Positions 7,434 through 16,975 are shown, numbered from the stretch's first letter. The stretch is DNA of 64,000 bases from Pseudomonas hygromyciniae (GCF_016925675.1 NZ_CP070506.1:5020501-5084500); one strand, 5' to 3'. Made by a program: numbers and translations. The notes: generated by a model from the sequence alone, not told the origin.

Positions 7434-9959
7434 GTGTTGAAGAAGACCCTATTCCAGTTGCACTGGTTTTTCGGCATTACCGCCGGGCTGGTGTTGGCAT
7501 TGATGGGGGTTACCGGGGCTGCGTACTCGTTCCAGGATGAAATCCTGCGGGCACTCAACCCGTCGGTACTGACCGTGCACAAGCAACCCGCCGGGGTGCT
7601 GCCACCCGCTGAACTGGTGCGCAAGCTCGAAGCCACCGAAGGCAAGGCTGTGTCCATGCTGTGGGTGGAAAGCGAAAGCGGCAACGCCGCCCGCGTCTTC
7701 TTCACACCGCCAGCGGGCGAGCGCCGGGGGCAGATGCGCTACTTCGACCCGTACACCGGCGACTACCTGGGCGACGCCGTCGGCCAGGATTTTTTTGGCT
7801 TGATGCTGCAACTGCACCGCTTCCTGGCCATAGGTGACACCGGCCGGCAAATCACCGGTGCCTGTACGCTGATCCTGATTTTCTTCTGCCTCTCCGGCCT
7901 GTACCTGCGCTGGCCGCGCCAAGTGGCGAACTGGCGTGCCTGGCTGACCCTGGACTGGCGCAAAAAAGGCCGCAGCTTCAACTGGGACCTGCATTCGGTG
8001 TTCGGCACCTGGTGCTTGCTGTTCTATCTGTTGGCGGCGCTCACCGGCCTGTATTGGTCCTACGAGTGGTACAGCAAGGGCCTGACCCGATTGCTGTCCG
8101 ATGCCCCGCAAAACGAGCGGGTGCGCAACCGTGGCCCCGCGCCTGCGGGCCCGGCGCCCGTGGCCAATTACGACGCCATCTGGAGCAGCATCTACAGCAC
8201 CGCCGGCCCGGACCTGAGTGCCTACAACATTCGTATGCCACCTGTCGCCGGGCAACCGGCCACGGTCTACTACCTGCTGCAAAGCTCACCCCATGACCGC
8301 GCGCTGAACCAGATCAACCTGGACCCGGCCACCGGTGTGGTCAAAAGCGTCGAGCGCTATGGCGACAAAAGCCTCAAGGCGCAATTGCTGACCAGCATCT
8401 ATGCGCTGCATGTGGGCAGTTACTTCGGCCTGGTGGGGCGGATCATCCTTACCGTCACTTCGCTGTGCATGCCGCTGTTCTTTATTACCGGCTGGTTGCT
8501 GTACCTGGACCGCCGCCGCAAAAAGCGCCAGGTCCGCAATGCACGCAAAGGCCTGGGCGACAACCCTGGGGATGCACCGGCCTGGCTGATCGGTTTCGCC
8601 AGCCAGAGCGGCGTTGCCGAGCAACTGGCCTGGCAGACCGCTGGCCAACTGCAGGCCGCCGGCTTGCCGGTGAAAGTGCAGTCCCTGGGCAGCGTCAGCG
8701 AAAACGACCTGCGCCAGTCGGAACACGCGCTGTTTGTGGTCAGCACCTTCGGCGACGGCGAAGCACCGGACAGCGCACGCGGCTTCGAGCGCAGCGTACT
8801 GGGCAGCGACCTTGCCCTTCAGGGCCTGAGCTACTCGGTGCTGGCCCTGGGCGATCGTCAATACCAACACTTCTGCGGCTTTGCCCGGCGCCTGCACTTC
8901 TGGCTGACCAACCAGGGCGGCAACGCGTTGTTCGCTCCGGTCGAAGTCGACAGCGGCGATCAGCAAGCCCTGCTGCACTGGCAACAACAACTGGGCCAGA
9001 TCACCGGCCACGCACCGGCGGCGGCCTGGGCCAGCGCCAGCTACGAAAACTGGACCCTGAACCGGCGCACCCTGCTCAACCCAGACAGCAGCGGCTCGGG
9101 CGTCTACCTACTAGGGCTCAACCCGCCGGCCCCACGCGACTGGCTGGCCGGCGACCTGGTAGAGATCCTGCCACGCAATTGCCCGTTAGCCGTCGAACAT
9201 TTCCTCGACGGCCTGGGCATCGCGGGCACGGACGAAGTGCTGATCGATGGCTTGGCGCGGCCCCTGGAACAGGTGCTTGCCGGCCGCCAGTTGCCGGCCA
9301 ACCGCTCCCATCTGGTGGGCCTGCACGCCCAAGCCCTGGTGGAGGCGCTAGTACCCATAGGGATGCGCGAATACTCCATCGCCTCGATTGCCAGCGATGG
9401 CGTACTGGAACTGATCGTGCGCCAGGAACGCCACGCCGACGGCAGCCTGGGCCTGGGCTCGGGTTGGCTGACCGAGCACGCACCACTGGGCGCGGCGATC
9501 AGCCTGCGGTTGCGGCGCAACAGCGGCTTCCATTTGCCCACCGAGCCGGTACCGATGATTCTGCTGGGTAACGGCACGGGCCTGGCCGGTTTGCGCAGCT
9601 TGCTCAAGGCACGCATCGCCGACGGCCAGCAGCGTAACTGGCTGCTGTTCGGCGAACGCAACATCGCCCATGACTACCATTGCCAGGCCGAAGTGCAAGG
9701 CTGGCTGGCCAGTGGAGACCTGGCGCTGCTGGACCTGGCGTTTTCGCGAGATCAGGCAGAGAAGATCTACGTCCAGGACCGCCTGCGTGAATCCGCCGAT
9801 GTCCTGCGTAAATGGCTGGCCGACGGCGCGGTGATTTATGTCTGCGGGAGCTTGCAGGGGATGGCGGCAGGGGTCGATCAGGCCTTGGTTGATATCCTGG
9901 GCAGCGAGGCCGTGGAACGACTTATCGAACAAGGCCGTTACCGCCGGGATGTGTACTGA
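7434..9959 (+). CDS. piuB: PepSY-flavodoxin-oxidoreductase fusion PiuB (iron reductase)
   Basis: An 841-aa inner-membrane protein. The first ~380 residues are a PepSY-associated transmembrane domain with at least four hydrophobic segments (the first from residue ~12, the last [16 protein letters not shown]). A flavodoxin-like FMN domain follows ([16 protein letters not shown]), then an FAD/NADPH reductase with [22 protein letters not shown] and [11 protein letters not shown]. The architecture fits electron transfer from NADPH to periplasmic ferric-siderophore, releasing Fe(II). No ATG gives a good start. GTG at 7434 is preferred because GAGG at 7421 is nine bases away; TTG at 7437 or ATG at 7389 are alternatives. 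It is separated from piuA by a terminator, so it probably has its own promoter. Confidence 0.88.
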   Translation: MLKKTLFQLHWFFGITAGLVLALMGVTGAAYSFQDEILRALNPSVLTVHKQPAGVLPPAELVRKLEATEGKAVSMLWVESESGNAARVFFTPPAGERRGQMRYFDPYTGDYLGDAVGQDFFGLMLQLHRFLAIGDTGRQITGACTLILIFFCLSGLYLRWPRQVANWRAWLTLDWRKKGRSFNWDLHSVFGTWCLLFYLLAALTGLYWSYEWYSKGLTRLLSDAPQNERVRNRGPAPAGPAPVANYDAIWSSIYSTAGPDLSAYNIRMPPVAGQPATVYYLLQSSPHDRALNQINLDPATGVVKSVERYGDKSLKAQLLTSIYALHVGSYFGLVGRIILTVTSLCMPLFFITGWLLYLDRRRKKRQVRNARKGLGDNPGDAPAWLIGFASQSGVAEQLAWQTAGQLQAAGLPVKVQSLGSVSENDLRQSEHALFVVSTFGDGEAPDSARGFERSVLGSDLALQGLSYSVLALGDRQYQHFCGFARRLHFWLTNQGGNALFAPVEVDSGDQQALLHWQQQLGQITGHAPAAAWASASYENWTLNRRTLLNPDSSGSGVYLLGLNPPAPRDWLAGDLVEILPRNCPLAVEHFLDGLGIAGTDEVLIDGLARPLEQVLAGRQLPANRSHLVGLHAQALVEALVPIGMREYSIASIASDGVLELIVRQERHADGSLGLGSGWLTEHAPLGAAISLRLRRNSGFHLPTEPVPMILLGNGTGLAGLRSLLKARIADGQQRNWLLFGERNIAHDYHCQAEVQGWLASGDLALLDLAFSRDQAEKIYVQDRLRESADVLRKWLADGAVIYVCGSLQGMAAGVDQALVDILGSEAVERLIEQGRYRRDVY

Positions 9960-9976
9960 CCTACACACATCCAAAG

Positions 9977-10064
9977 GTGGGAGCGGGCTTGCTCGCGAAG
10001 GCGCAGTGTCAGTCAATGGATCAGGTGACTGACACTACGCCTTCGCGAGCAAGCCCGCTCCCAC
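9977..10064. repeat. REPIN, GTGGGAGCGGGCTTGC type
   Basis: An inverted REP pair with arms GTGGGAGCGGGCTTGCTCGC and its complement. The centre carries AGTGTCAGTCA / TGACTGACACT, itself palindromic. It lies between the convergent piuB and phoD genes. Confidence 0.9.
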
Positions 10065-10086
10065 AGTTTTTTGAGCGCATTCCAGG

Positions 10087-11628
10087 TCAGGTGGGTTGGA
10101 GTTTTTGTTCGAACACCGACACGCCATCCAGATCCCGCAGAATCACCGTCAACTCTGCGGTTTGCCCATCAATCTGCACCTCCCCGAAAAACTGAAACCC
10201 TGCAAAAGGCGAAGTGTTTTGCGCCGGCGGGGCTTTTTCAAATACCACCTGCGGGCCAAAGGTTTTATCCAGCGGATTGGGCCCGAAGCTCCCCGCATTC
10301 AAGGGCCCGGCGACGAACTCCCAGAACGGCTCGAAATCCTGGAACGCCGCCCGATCCGGGTGGTAATGGTGCGCCGCGCAGTAGTGCACATCAGCAGTCA
10401 GCCAGACATGGTTGCGCACCTGTTGCGCGCGCAGGAAGCCCAGTAACTCGGCAATTTCCAGTTCGCGCCCCTGGGCCGCACCTGGATCTCCGTTGGCCAC
10501 CGCCTCCCAGCGCGGCACACCGGGGCTGACTTCGCCGTCAGGCACGCCCAGGCCGATGGGCATGTCGGCGGCGATCACCTTCCACTGAGCCTTCGATGCC
10601 TTGAGTTCGCCCTTGAGCCAGTCCAACTGCGCCCGTCCCAGAAACGCTTTTGCCTCGCCCAGGTTGTCATCGTTGGCCCCGCGATAACTGCGCATATCCA
10701 ACACAAACACATCCAGCAACGGCCCGTAGCTGAGCTTGCGGTAGATACGCCCGCCCTGGTCGGCGGCCTGCAGGCGCATCGGCGCATATTCCAGCCAGGC
10801 CTGGCGTGCGCGGCCCACCAGGGTGGTGATGTCCTTGGTCTGGTAACGCTCATCCAATTGCTTGCCGGGCGACCAGTTGTTGACCACTTCGTGATCGTCC
10901 CATTGCCAGATCTGCGGCACCTGCGCATTGAAGCGGCGCACGTTCTCATCCATCAGGTTGTAGCGATAGTTGCCACGGTATTCGTCCAGGGTTTCGGCAA
11001 CTTTGCTCTTGGCCTCGGTGGTGAGGTTGCGCCAGATGCGCCCGCCTTCGGTGGTCAGTTGCGCCGGCACCGGGCCGTCGGCGTAGATGGTGTCGCCGCT
11101 GTGGATAAAAAAGTCTGGCAGGCGCAGGCGCATGGCTTCGTAGATGCGCATGCCGCCGATATCCGGGTTGATCCCGAAGCCCTGGCCGACGGTATCGCCG
11201 CTCCACACAAAGCGGATATCGCGGCGCTGTTGCGGCACGCTGCGCAGGTGGCCGAACCAGGGCTCGCTAGCAACGCCGGTCTGGGCATCTTCGAATTGCA
11301 CACGGTAGAAGATCGCTTGATCGGCCGGTAATCCGCTCAACTCGACGCGGGCGGTGAAATCGCTGCGGCTGTCGGCCAGGGGCGAGATAAACCTGCGCGG
11401 GTTGCTGAACAGGCTACGCGTGTCCCACTCGACCACCATCCGCGCCGGACGGTCACAGCGGCTCCAGATCATTGCGCGGTCGCCCAGCAAGTCGCCGGAC
11501 TGCACGCCATCGGTCAATTGCGGTCGATCCTTGACCGACGCAATCACCGCCGGCGCCAGCCCTGGCAGCAATAGGCCGGCGCCGACACCTTGGATCACAC
11601 GACGGCGACCGGGATTGAAGTGGCTCAT
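10087..11628 (-). CDS. phoD: Secreted alkaline phosphatase/phosphodiesterase PhoD
   Basis: A 513-aa metallophosphatase of the PhoD family that releases phosphate from organic phosphoesters outside the cytoplasm. The start MSHFNPGRRRVIQGVGAG, preceded by GAGGA, gives a twin-arginine signal (RRRVIQG plus a hydrophobic stretch to about residue 32). The PhoD N-terminal fibronectin-like part follows (GVQSGDLLGDRAMIWSRCDRPA). The metal-binding core includes FVWSGDTVGQGFG, HSGDTIYADG, WDDHEVVNNW and LDMRSYRG. Length is typical. No Pho box was recognised upstream. A longer in-frame reading upstream was rejected since it runs into the Lrp gene's 3' end and lacks a signal peptide. Confidence 0.92.
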   Translation of the reverse strand: MSHFNPGRRRVIQGVGAGLLLPGLAPAVIASVKDRPQLTDGVQSGDLLGDRAMIWSRCDRPARMVVEWDTRSLFSNPRRFISPLADSRSDFTARVELSGLPADQAIFYRVQFEDAQTGVASEPWFGHLRSVPQQRRDIRFVWSGDTVGQGFGINPDIGGMRIYEAMRLRLPDFFIHSGDTIYADGPVPAQLTTEGGRIWRNLTTEAKSKVAETLDEYRGNYRYNLMDENVRRFNAQVPQIWQWDDHEVVNNWSPGKQLDERYQTKDITTLVGRARQAWLEYAPMRLQAADQGGRIYRKLSYGPLLDVFVLDMRSYRGANDDNLGEAKAFLGRAQLDWLKGELKASKAQWKVIAADMPIGLGVPDGEVSPGVPRWEAVANGDPGAAQGRELEIAELLGFLRAQQVRNHVWLTADVHYCAAHHYHPDRAAFQDFEPFWEFVAGPLNAGSFGPNPLDKTFGPQVVFEKAPPAQNTSPFAGFQFFGEVQIDGQTAELTVILRDLDGVSVFEQKLQPT

Positions 11629-11707
11629 GGAGCAGTCCTCTTGCAGGGTCAAAGAGGCACTTAAGCATGGGCGAATGAAAGACGTATGACACCCGGTGCG
11701 TGGCAGG

Positions 11708-12187
11708 CTATGAAGGCCCGAACATTCCATCGACTGCCTTGACCTCCTTGACGACAAACGCCGTGCACACATCCTTGACCCCGGGAAAACCATTGATATG
11801 TCGCCTGGCGAACTCACTGAATGCCGCCAGGTCGGTTGCCAGGACAGTCAGGTGATAATCGAAAACCCCAGAGACACAGTGACAGGCGATGACCTGTTCA
11901 AATGAGGTAATGGCGGTCTCGAAAGCCTGCATGTGCGCCGTATCTTTTTGCTCCAGTGCTACCTGCACAAACGCAGATATCGCGTAGCCCAGCATTTGGG
12001 CGTCGATGCTCACATGGTAGCCCCGGATCACGCCGAGCTCTTCAAGCCTTTTCACTCGACGCCAGCAGGGAGAAGCGCTCAACGACACCAACTCGGCAAG
12101 CTCCGCGCTCGAGAGCCTGGCGTCTCTTTGAAGCGCCGCCAGCAGGCGCCGGTCCGTTGCATCTATTTTTGTTTTTGCAACTTTCAT
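11708..12187 (-). CDS. Lrp/AsnC-family transcriptional regulator
   Basis: A 159-aa regulator. An N-terminal winged helix-turn-helix (IDATDRRLLAALQRDARLSSAELAELV, recognition helix around SPCWRRVKRLEELGVI) is followed by a RAM ligand-binding domain (VIACHCVSGVFDYHLTVLATDLAAFSEF). Family members sense amino acids. It is preceded by AGGTG four bases from the ATG. It lies downstream of, and on the same strand as, the transaminase/aldolase cassette, making it the obvious candidate regulator of that cassette, but this is inference from position only. Confidence 0.9.
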   Translation of the reverse strand: MKVAKTKIDATDRRLLAALQRDARLSSAELAELVSLSASPCWRRVKRLEELGVIRGYHVSIDAQMLGYAISAFVQVALEQKDTAHMQAFETAITSFEQVIACHCVSGVFDYHLTVLATDLAAFSEFARRHINGFPGVKDVCTAFVVKEVKAVDGMFGPS

Positions 12188-12294
12188 GACACCTCACCGA
12201 CTCTTGGAACGCGTGCTCTAAGGCATCTCAATGAAAGGCGACGTTAGCACACGACTTTCCAGCAGATCATTTCCCCCAAACATGCGGCAAAACA

Positions 12295-12408
12295 TCATCG
12301 CTCAAGGCACATCAGGACAGCGACCAGCACCAGCAGCAACAACGGTGGATTGCGCACAATCCTCGCCCCGACCGCCAGCCTCGGCTTTTTCCTGGCCGGA
12401 TCAGACAT
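12295..12408 (-). CDS. Probable 37-aa single-span membrane peptide
   Basis: A short open frame beginning at an ATG that overlaps the 3' end of the transaminase gene by eight bases (CCTATGTCTGA: the ATG precedes the transaminase stop). It encodes a basic N-terminal half (MSDPARKKPRLAVGARIVR), then PPLLLLVLVAVLMC as a single hydrophobic segment, and ends CLER. The charge pattern suggests an inner-membrane peptide with a cytoplasmic N-terminus. There is no clear Shine-Dalgarno sequence, so expression would rely on coupling to the upstream gene. I do not recognise a family. It could be a chance frame; the positive-inside layout and stop-start overlap are the support. Confidence 0.42.
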   Translation of the reverse strand: MSDPARKKPRLAVGARIVRNPPLLLLVLVAVLMCLER

Positions 12409-13321
12409 AGGTCAACCAATGGCTGTAGTGGGGATTTTTCCCGCGCACAGCCGACAAGTACGTCTGCTGAATGGACCGGGTGATCATCCCGCGTGACCCT
12501 GTGCCGATTTTGCGCCCGTCGAGTTCACGAATAGGTGTGACTTCAGCCGCTGTACCGGTAAAAAAAGCCTCATCGCAGCAATACACTTCGTCACGGGTGA
12601 TACGTTTTTCCCGGACGTCGAACCCCAGATCCTGTGCAATCACCTTGACCGAGTCGCGAGTGATACCGTCCAGGCACGACGCCAGGTCGGGCGTATAAAG
12701 CACCCCGTCACGCACCACGAAAATGTTTTCCCCGGCCCCCTCGCTCACATAACCTTCGGTATCCAGCAGCAATGCCTCATCAAACCCAAGCGACAGCGCT
12801 TCTCGGTTCGCCAGGATCGAGTTGACGTAATAGCCGCACGCCTTGGCCCGGACCATCGAGGCGTTGACGTGATGACGGGTAAACGACGAAGTTTTCACCC
12901 GGATACCGTGCTCCATGCCGGCATCGCCCAGGTAGGACCCCATGGGCCATCCAGCAACCGCAACATGAATCCGGTTATCCATTGCCGCGATACTCAACTG
13001 CTGCGAACCGATCCAGACCAACGGGCGCAGGTAACACGCACTGTAGGTATTCGCCCGGATTACCTGCTCGCAGGCATTACCCATAACCTCTTCGTCGAAT
13101 GGAATATCCAGTTGAAAAATCCTGGCCGAATTGAACAGGCGCCGGATGTGTTCCTCCAGGCGAAAGATGGCAGGACCACGGGAAGTTTCATAAGCCCGCA
13201 GACCTTCAAACACGCCCATTCCATAATGCAGGGTATGGGTCAGCACGTGAGTATTGGCCTCGCGCCATTCAACCAAGCCACCATCCTTCCAGATCTTTCC
13301 GTCGCGATCAGACATCGACAT
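12401..13321 (-). CDS. Branched-chain amino acid aminotransferase-like enzyme (class IV PLP)
   Basis: A 306-aa fold-type IV transaminase close in length and motifs to IlvE. LHYGMGVFEGLRAY is at 32-45, the PLP lysine is K160 in RAKACGYYVNS, and the cofactor-binding SEGAGENIF and FFTGTAAEVTPIRELDGR follow. The usual KAGGNY of housekeeping IlvE is KACGYY here. The gene starts four bases after the aldolase stop, behind GGGAGG, so the two are one operon. That pairing suggests a specialised substrate, a 2-oxo acid produced by the aldolase, rather than general leucine/isoleucine/valine synthesis, although simple IlvE activity cannot be excluded. Confidence 0.88.
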   Translation of the reverse strand: MSMSDRDGKIWKDGGLVEWREANTHVLTHTLHYGMGVFEGLRAYETSRGPAIFRLEEHIRRLFNSARIFQLDIPFDEEVMGNACEQVIRANTYSACYLRPLVWIGSQQLSIAAMDNRIHVAVAGWPMGSYLGDAGMEHGIRVKTSSFTRHHVNASMVRAKACGYYVNSILANREALSLGFDEALLLDTEGYVSEGAGENIFVVRDGVLYTPDLASCLDGITRDSVKVIAQDLGFDVREKRITRDEVYCCDEAFFTGTAAEVTPIRELDGRKIGTGSRGMITRSIQQTYLSAVRGKNPHYSHWLTYV

Positions 13322-13325
13322 GTCC

Positions 13326-14129
13326 CTACCTCCCCTGCCGCAAGGTTGAACTGAACGCCTCGATCGCGCTGGTGGCGCCCTTGGCCAACCAACCGGTATC
13401 GGAATGCAAGGCGATAAATGTCACGCCCTGTTCGCAGTAATGGCAGGCCTGCTCCACGGAGGTGGCAAAGATTCCCACCACCTTGGCGTGGGCGCGCCCG
13501 GCTTCGAGCACTTTGTCGATGGCAGCCTTGACCAGGTCATGCTCGGGTTGCCCCAGCAGCCCCAAGCTGGCCGATAAATCTGCGGTGCCGATAAATAAAC
13601 AATCCACACCCTCGACTTGAGCGATGGCATCAACGTTTTCCACCCCCGCCGCAGACTCGATCTGGATAATCGCGCAGGCCTGGCTGTTCGCTGATTGGAT
13701 ATAACTGGGGTCCAACCCATAACGCCCCGCGCGGACCATGCCGGCAATGCCCCTGACACCGTGTGTCGCCCCGTGCGCAAAGCGCATGGATGCCACCGCT
13801 GCCTGGGCCTGGGTTGCGTTGTCGATGTTTGGAAACACGATGGTCTGTGCCCCGCAATCCATGACGCGTTTAACCTGGGAAGGGTCGTTGGCAGTCACTC
13901 GTACTGCGGCTGCGGTCCTGGCGCCATTGGCGTTGGCCGCATCGATGGCCCGCAATTGCGCGGCGATGTCCTGGATACTGCCCGGGCCGTGCTCGACATC
14001 GATAACCAACCAATCGAACCCGCAGTGGGCAATCAACTCCGTTACCGCCGGGCTGGCGAGTGTCAGCCAGCAACCCACACTGGGTTGCGTCGTCGATAGC
14101 GAGTGTTTGAGGGTATTGGCATGCGGCAT
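13326..14129 (-). CDS. HpcH/HpaI-family class II pyruvate aldolase
   Basis: A 267-aa metal-dependent aldolase related to HpaI (2,4-dihydroxyhept-2-ene-1,7-dioate aldolase) and RhmA. The catalytic set is intact: H47 in IDVEHGPG, R77 in AAVRVTAND, the metal ligands E158 (IIQIESAAG) and D184 (FIGTADLSASLG). Family enzymes add pyruvate enolate to an aldehyde, or reverse this. No aromatic meta-cleavage genes lie nearby, so the homoprotocatechuate role is unlikely. As first gene of an operon with a branched-chain-type transaminase, it may supply a 4-hydroxy-2-oxo acid for amination. Direction and aldehyde partner are unknown. Confidence 0.87.
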   Translation of the reverse strand: MPHANTLKHSLSTTQPSVGCWLTLASPAVTELIAHCGFDWLVIDVEHGPGSIQDIAAQLRAIDAANANGARTAAAVRVTANDPSQVKRVMDCGAQTIVFPNIDNATQAQAAVASMRFAHGATHGVRGIAGMVRAGRYGLDPSYIQSANSQACAIIQIESAAGVENVDAIAQVEGVDCLFIGTADLSASLGLLGQPEHDLVKAAIDKVLEAGRAHAKVVGIFATSVEQACHYCEQGVTFIALHSDTGWLAKGATSAIEAFSSTLRQGR

Positions 14130-14303
14130 GGCTGGCTCCTGGCGTCATAAGGCGATGGGTATCGCAGGCCTATGGTAGACAGACGCCAGGGGTGCTTTTT
14201 TGCGCATTTGTGCTGCAGATGTCGCTGACTACAGAACAATCATTCCAATTTTTTGGCATTCACCGATTGGTTGTTCCAAACGCTGAAACCACAGGCCAAT
14301 GGC
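14130..14303. promoter_or_regulatory. Probable promoter region of the aldolase operon
   Basis: Contains an imperfect inverted repeat, GAACAATCATT near 14232 and GATTGGTTGTTCC near 14266, in an AT-rich setting about 100 bp upstream of the aldolase start. It could be an operator for the Lrp-type regulator. No convincing -35/-10 pair was fixed. Confidence 0.3.
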
Positions 14304-16022
14304 TCAGGCTTTCGCCGGGCCAACTGCCAGCTCAATCGTCTCCGGACGCTTGATCACGGCGTACACCAACCCGGTGAGCACGCTGCCGGCAACGATCGCC
14401 AACAGGTACAGCAGCGCATGATTAATGGTGTTCGGGATCAGCATCACAAACAGCCCGCCGTGGGGTGCCATCAACTTGCAGCCGAAGTACATCGACAAGG
14501 CACCGGTCAACGCGCCGCCGGCGATGCTGGCCGGGATCACGCGCAGCGGATCCTTGGCGGCGAACGGGATGGCACCTTCCGAGATAAAGCACATGCCCAG
14601 GATCAGAGCGGCCTTGCCGGCTTCGCGCTCGGTCTGGGCAAACTTGCGCCGGGCCAGGAACGTCGCGATAGCCATGCCAATCGGCGGCACCATGCCCGCG
14701 GCCATGGTGGCGGCCATCGGCGCGCCGCTCTGGGAAGCCAGCAGGCCGACGGAGAACGCATAGGCCGCCTTGTTGATCGGCCCGCCGAGATCGGCGCACA
14801 TCATCCCGCCCAACAGGATGCCCAGCAGCACCGCATTGGTGGTGCCCATGGTGCTGAGGAAGTTGGTCAGGCCAACCAGCATCTGCGCCACGGGCGGGCC
14901 GATCAGGTAGATCATCGCCAGGCCGGTGACCAGGCTCGCCAGCAACGGGATGATCAGAATCGGCTTGAGCGACTCCAGGCTTTGCGGCAACGGCACCGCC
15001 CGGGTGATCAGCTTGACGCTGTAGCCGGCGAGGAAACCGGCGAAGATCCCGCCGATAAAACCTGCGCCCAGGGTACTGGCCAGCAGGCCGCCGATCATCC
15101 CCGGCGCGAGGCCCGGTCGGTCGGCAATCGAGTAGGCGATGTAGCCGGCGAGCAGCGGCACCATCAGGGTGAAAGCGTGGTCGCCGACCGCTCTGAGAGC
15201 GGCCGCCAAGGTGCCGGGTTGCTCGTAAGCGTGGATACCGAACACGTAGGACAGGGCAATCAACAAGCCCCCCGCCACCACCATCGGCAACATAAACGAC
15301 ACGCCGGTCAGCAGGTGTTTGTAGACCCCGGTTTTCTCTGCCTTGGCCACCGCGCCGCTGGCAGCGCTTTCCTGCTGAGCCTCGGCCAGGGCTTTATCGA
15401 GGATCGCGGCGGACTGCTTGAGCGCAATGCTGGTGCCACAGCGGTAGATTTTCTTGCCGGCAAAGCGCTCGGTGGCCACTTCGATATCGGCGGCCAGCAG
15501 CACCACGTCGGCCTCGCGAATGGCTTGCTCGCTCAGGGGCGTGCGGGCGCCCACCGAACCCTGGGTTTCCACCTGCAGGTCATAACCCTTGGCCTTGGCG
15601 GCCTGCTGCAACGCTTCGGCGGCCATGAACGTGTGGGCCACGCCGGTAGGGCAAGCCGTGATGGCGACAATGCGCGGTGCGCTTTTTGCGGTCGGCACGC
15701 TGGCGCTGGCAACGTACAACTGGGCCTCTTGCGCGCCCCGTTGCAGCACCGCTTCAACGTCCTGCAGCGCCTGGGCGGGGGTGCTCTGATACACACGCTT
15801 GCCGACAAAGCGCTGCATGTCCACGGGCGTGCTGCTGACCAGCAACACCCACTCTGCCGCGTCAAGGGTGGCCTGGGAAAGTGCACGCTCGGGGTGATTC
15901 ACATCCACCACTTCGACGCTGGTGCTCCAGCCCTGGCGTTGCGCGGCGGCGTCCAGCAAGCGGGCGCACAGCACACTGGTGACCATGCCGTTGGGGCAGG
16001 CGGTAACAATGGCTAACTTCAT
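14304..16022 (-). CDS. fruA: Fructose-specific PTS permease EIIB'BC
   Basis: Membrane component of the fructose phosphotransferase system (572 aa): transports fructose and delivers fructose-1-phosphate. Two EIIB-like domains lie at the N-terminus (B' from residue 1, MKLAIVTACPNG; B from about 115, ITACPTGVAHTFMAAEAL with the phospho-cysteine). The EIIC domain runs from about 235 to the end (GVSFMLPMVVAGGLLIALSY and further helices; GGPINKAAYAFSVG). ATG at 16022 is preferred over GTG at 16025. It is last gene of fruB-fruK-fruA, eleven bases after fruK, and is presumably repressed by FruR. Confidence 0.95.
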   Translation of the reverse strand: MKLAIVTACPNGMVTSVLCARLLDAAAQRQGWSTSVEVVDVNHPERALSQATLDAAEWVLLVSSTPVDMQRFVGKRVYQSTPAQALQDVEAVLQRGAQEAQLYVASASVPTAKSAPRIVAITACPTGVAHTFMAAEALQQAAKAKGYDLQVETQGSVGARTPLSEQAIREADVVLLAADIEVATERFAGKKIYRCGTSIALKQSAAILDKALAEAQQESAASGAVAKAEKTGVYKHLLTGVSFMLPMVVAGGLLIALSYVFGIHAYEQPGTLAAALRAVGDHAFTLMVPLLAGYIAYSIADRPGLAPGMIGGLLASTLGAGFIGGIFAGFLAGYSVKLITRAVPLPQSLESLKPILIIPLLASLVTGLAMIYLIGPPVAQMLVGLTNFLSTMGTTNAVLLGILLGGMMCADLGGPINKAAYAFSVGLLASQSGAPMAATMAAGMVPPIGMAIATFLARRKFAQTEREAGKAALILGMCFISEGAIPFAAKDPLRVIPASIAGGALTGALSMYFGCKLMAPHGGLFVMLIPNTINHALLYLLAIVAGSVLTGLVYAVIKRPETIELAVGPAKA

Positions 16023-16033
16023 CACAATCCCTC

Positions 16034-16975
16034 TTATTGTTCTGTCAGCGGGAGCACGTGCACGCCGCTTTCGAAGCGCGCCAGTTGCGCGTCGTCGCTG
16101 ATGCCGAAACCGATCTGCGTGACCGCCATGGCGGCAATCGCGGTGGCGCGGCGCAGGGTCTGCTCGGGCGCTTCGCCGCTGAGCAGGCCGTGCAGCATCC
16201 CCGCCAACAAGGAGTCGCCGGCACCCACGGTACTGGCGACGCTGACCTTGGGCGGCGTGGCGTGCAACGCGGCGTTGGGGCTGAACCAGTTCACCCCGTC
16301 GGCCCCGTGGGACACCACCACATGCTCCACGCCCTGGGCGTGCAAATGCTCAGCCGCGCGGGCTTGTTGGGCGATGGTTTGCGTGGGGCAGTCGAGCGCT
16401 TCTGCGAGCTCTTCAGTGTTGGGTTTGATCAACCACGGTGCGGCTTTCAAGCCAGCACGCAGCGCTTGGCCACTGGTGTCCAGGGCGACTTTCAAACCGA
16501 GGTCTTTGAGCGTCTCCAGCAAACCCTGAAACCACTGCGGGCTGACGCCCCGCGGTAAGCTGCCAGCGACCACCACCGCATCGAACTCGGGGCCGATCAC
16601 TGCGATCAGCTTGAGCAACTGTTCTTGCGCCCGCTCGCTCACCAGCGGCCCCGGTGCATTGATGTCGGTGACCCGGCCATCCTCCTCGGCAATCTTGATA
16701 TTGCTGCGGGTTTCACCCGGCACACGAATAAACGCATCACCAAACCCTCGGCTGGCGATCAGGGCCTCGAAAGCCTCGGGATTTTGCGCACCGAGAAATC
16801 CACCCACGCTGACGTAATGGCCCAAATCTGCCAACACCTGCGCCACATTCACGCCCTTGCCGGCGGCATGGGTCAGCAGGGTTTCGCTGCGGTTGACCGC
16901 CCCTGGCTCCAGGCGCGCCAGTTGAACGGTCAGGTCCAACGCCGGGTTCAGCGTCAGAGTCAGAATGTTCGCCAT
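16034..16975 (-). CDS. fruK: 1-phosphofructokinase
   Basis: Phosphorylates fructose-1-phosphate to fructose-1,6-bisphosphate with ATP, in the cytosol. The 313-aa PfkB-family kinase shows the substrate signature GAVNRSETLLTHAAGKGVNVAQVLADLG and the C-terminal catalytic/anion-hole motif TVGAGDSLLAGM, whose Asp is the base. Its ATG abuts the fruB stop codon with no gap, indicating tight coupling. The product's precursor, fructose-1-phosphate, is also the inducer of FruR in pseudomonads. Confidence 0.95.
   Translation of the reverse strand: MANILTLTLNPALDLTVQLARLEPGAVNRSETLLTHAAGKGVNVAQVLADLGHYVSVGGFLGAQNPEAFEALIASRGFGDAFIRVPGETRSNIKIAEEDGRVTDINAPGPLVSERAQEQLLKLIAVIGPEFDAVVVAGSLPRGVSPQWFQGLLETLKDLGLKVALDTSGQALRAGLKAAPWLIKPNTEELAEALDCPTQTIAQQARAAEHLHAQGVEHVVVSHGADGVNWFSPNAALHATPPKVSVASTVGAGDSLLAGMLHGLLSGEAPEQTLRRATAIAAMAVTQIGFGISDDAQLARFESGVHVLPLTEQ

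Noticed and set aside
14253..16016. 587-codon plus-strand frame opposite fruA
   Set aside because: Shadow of fruA; its product is Gln/His/Arg-rich with no domain, as expected for an antisense GC-rich frame.
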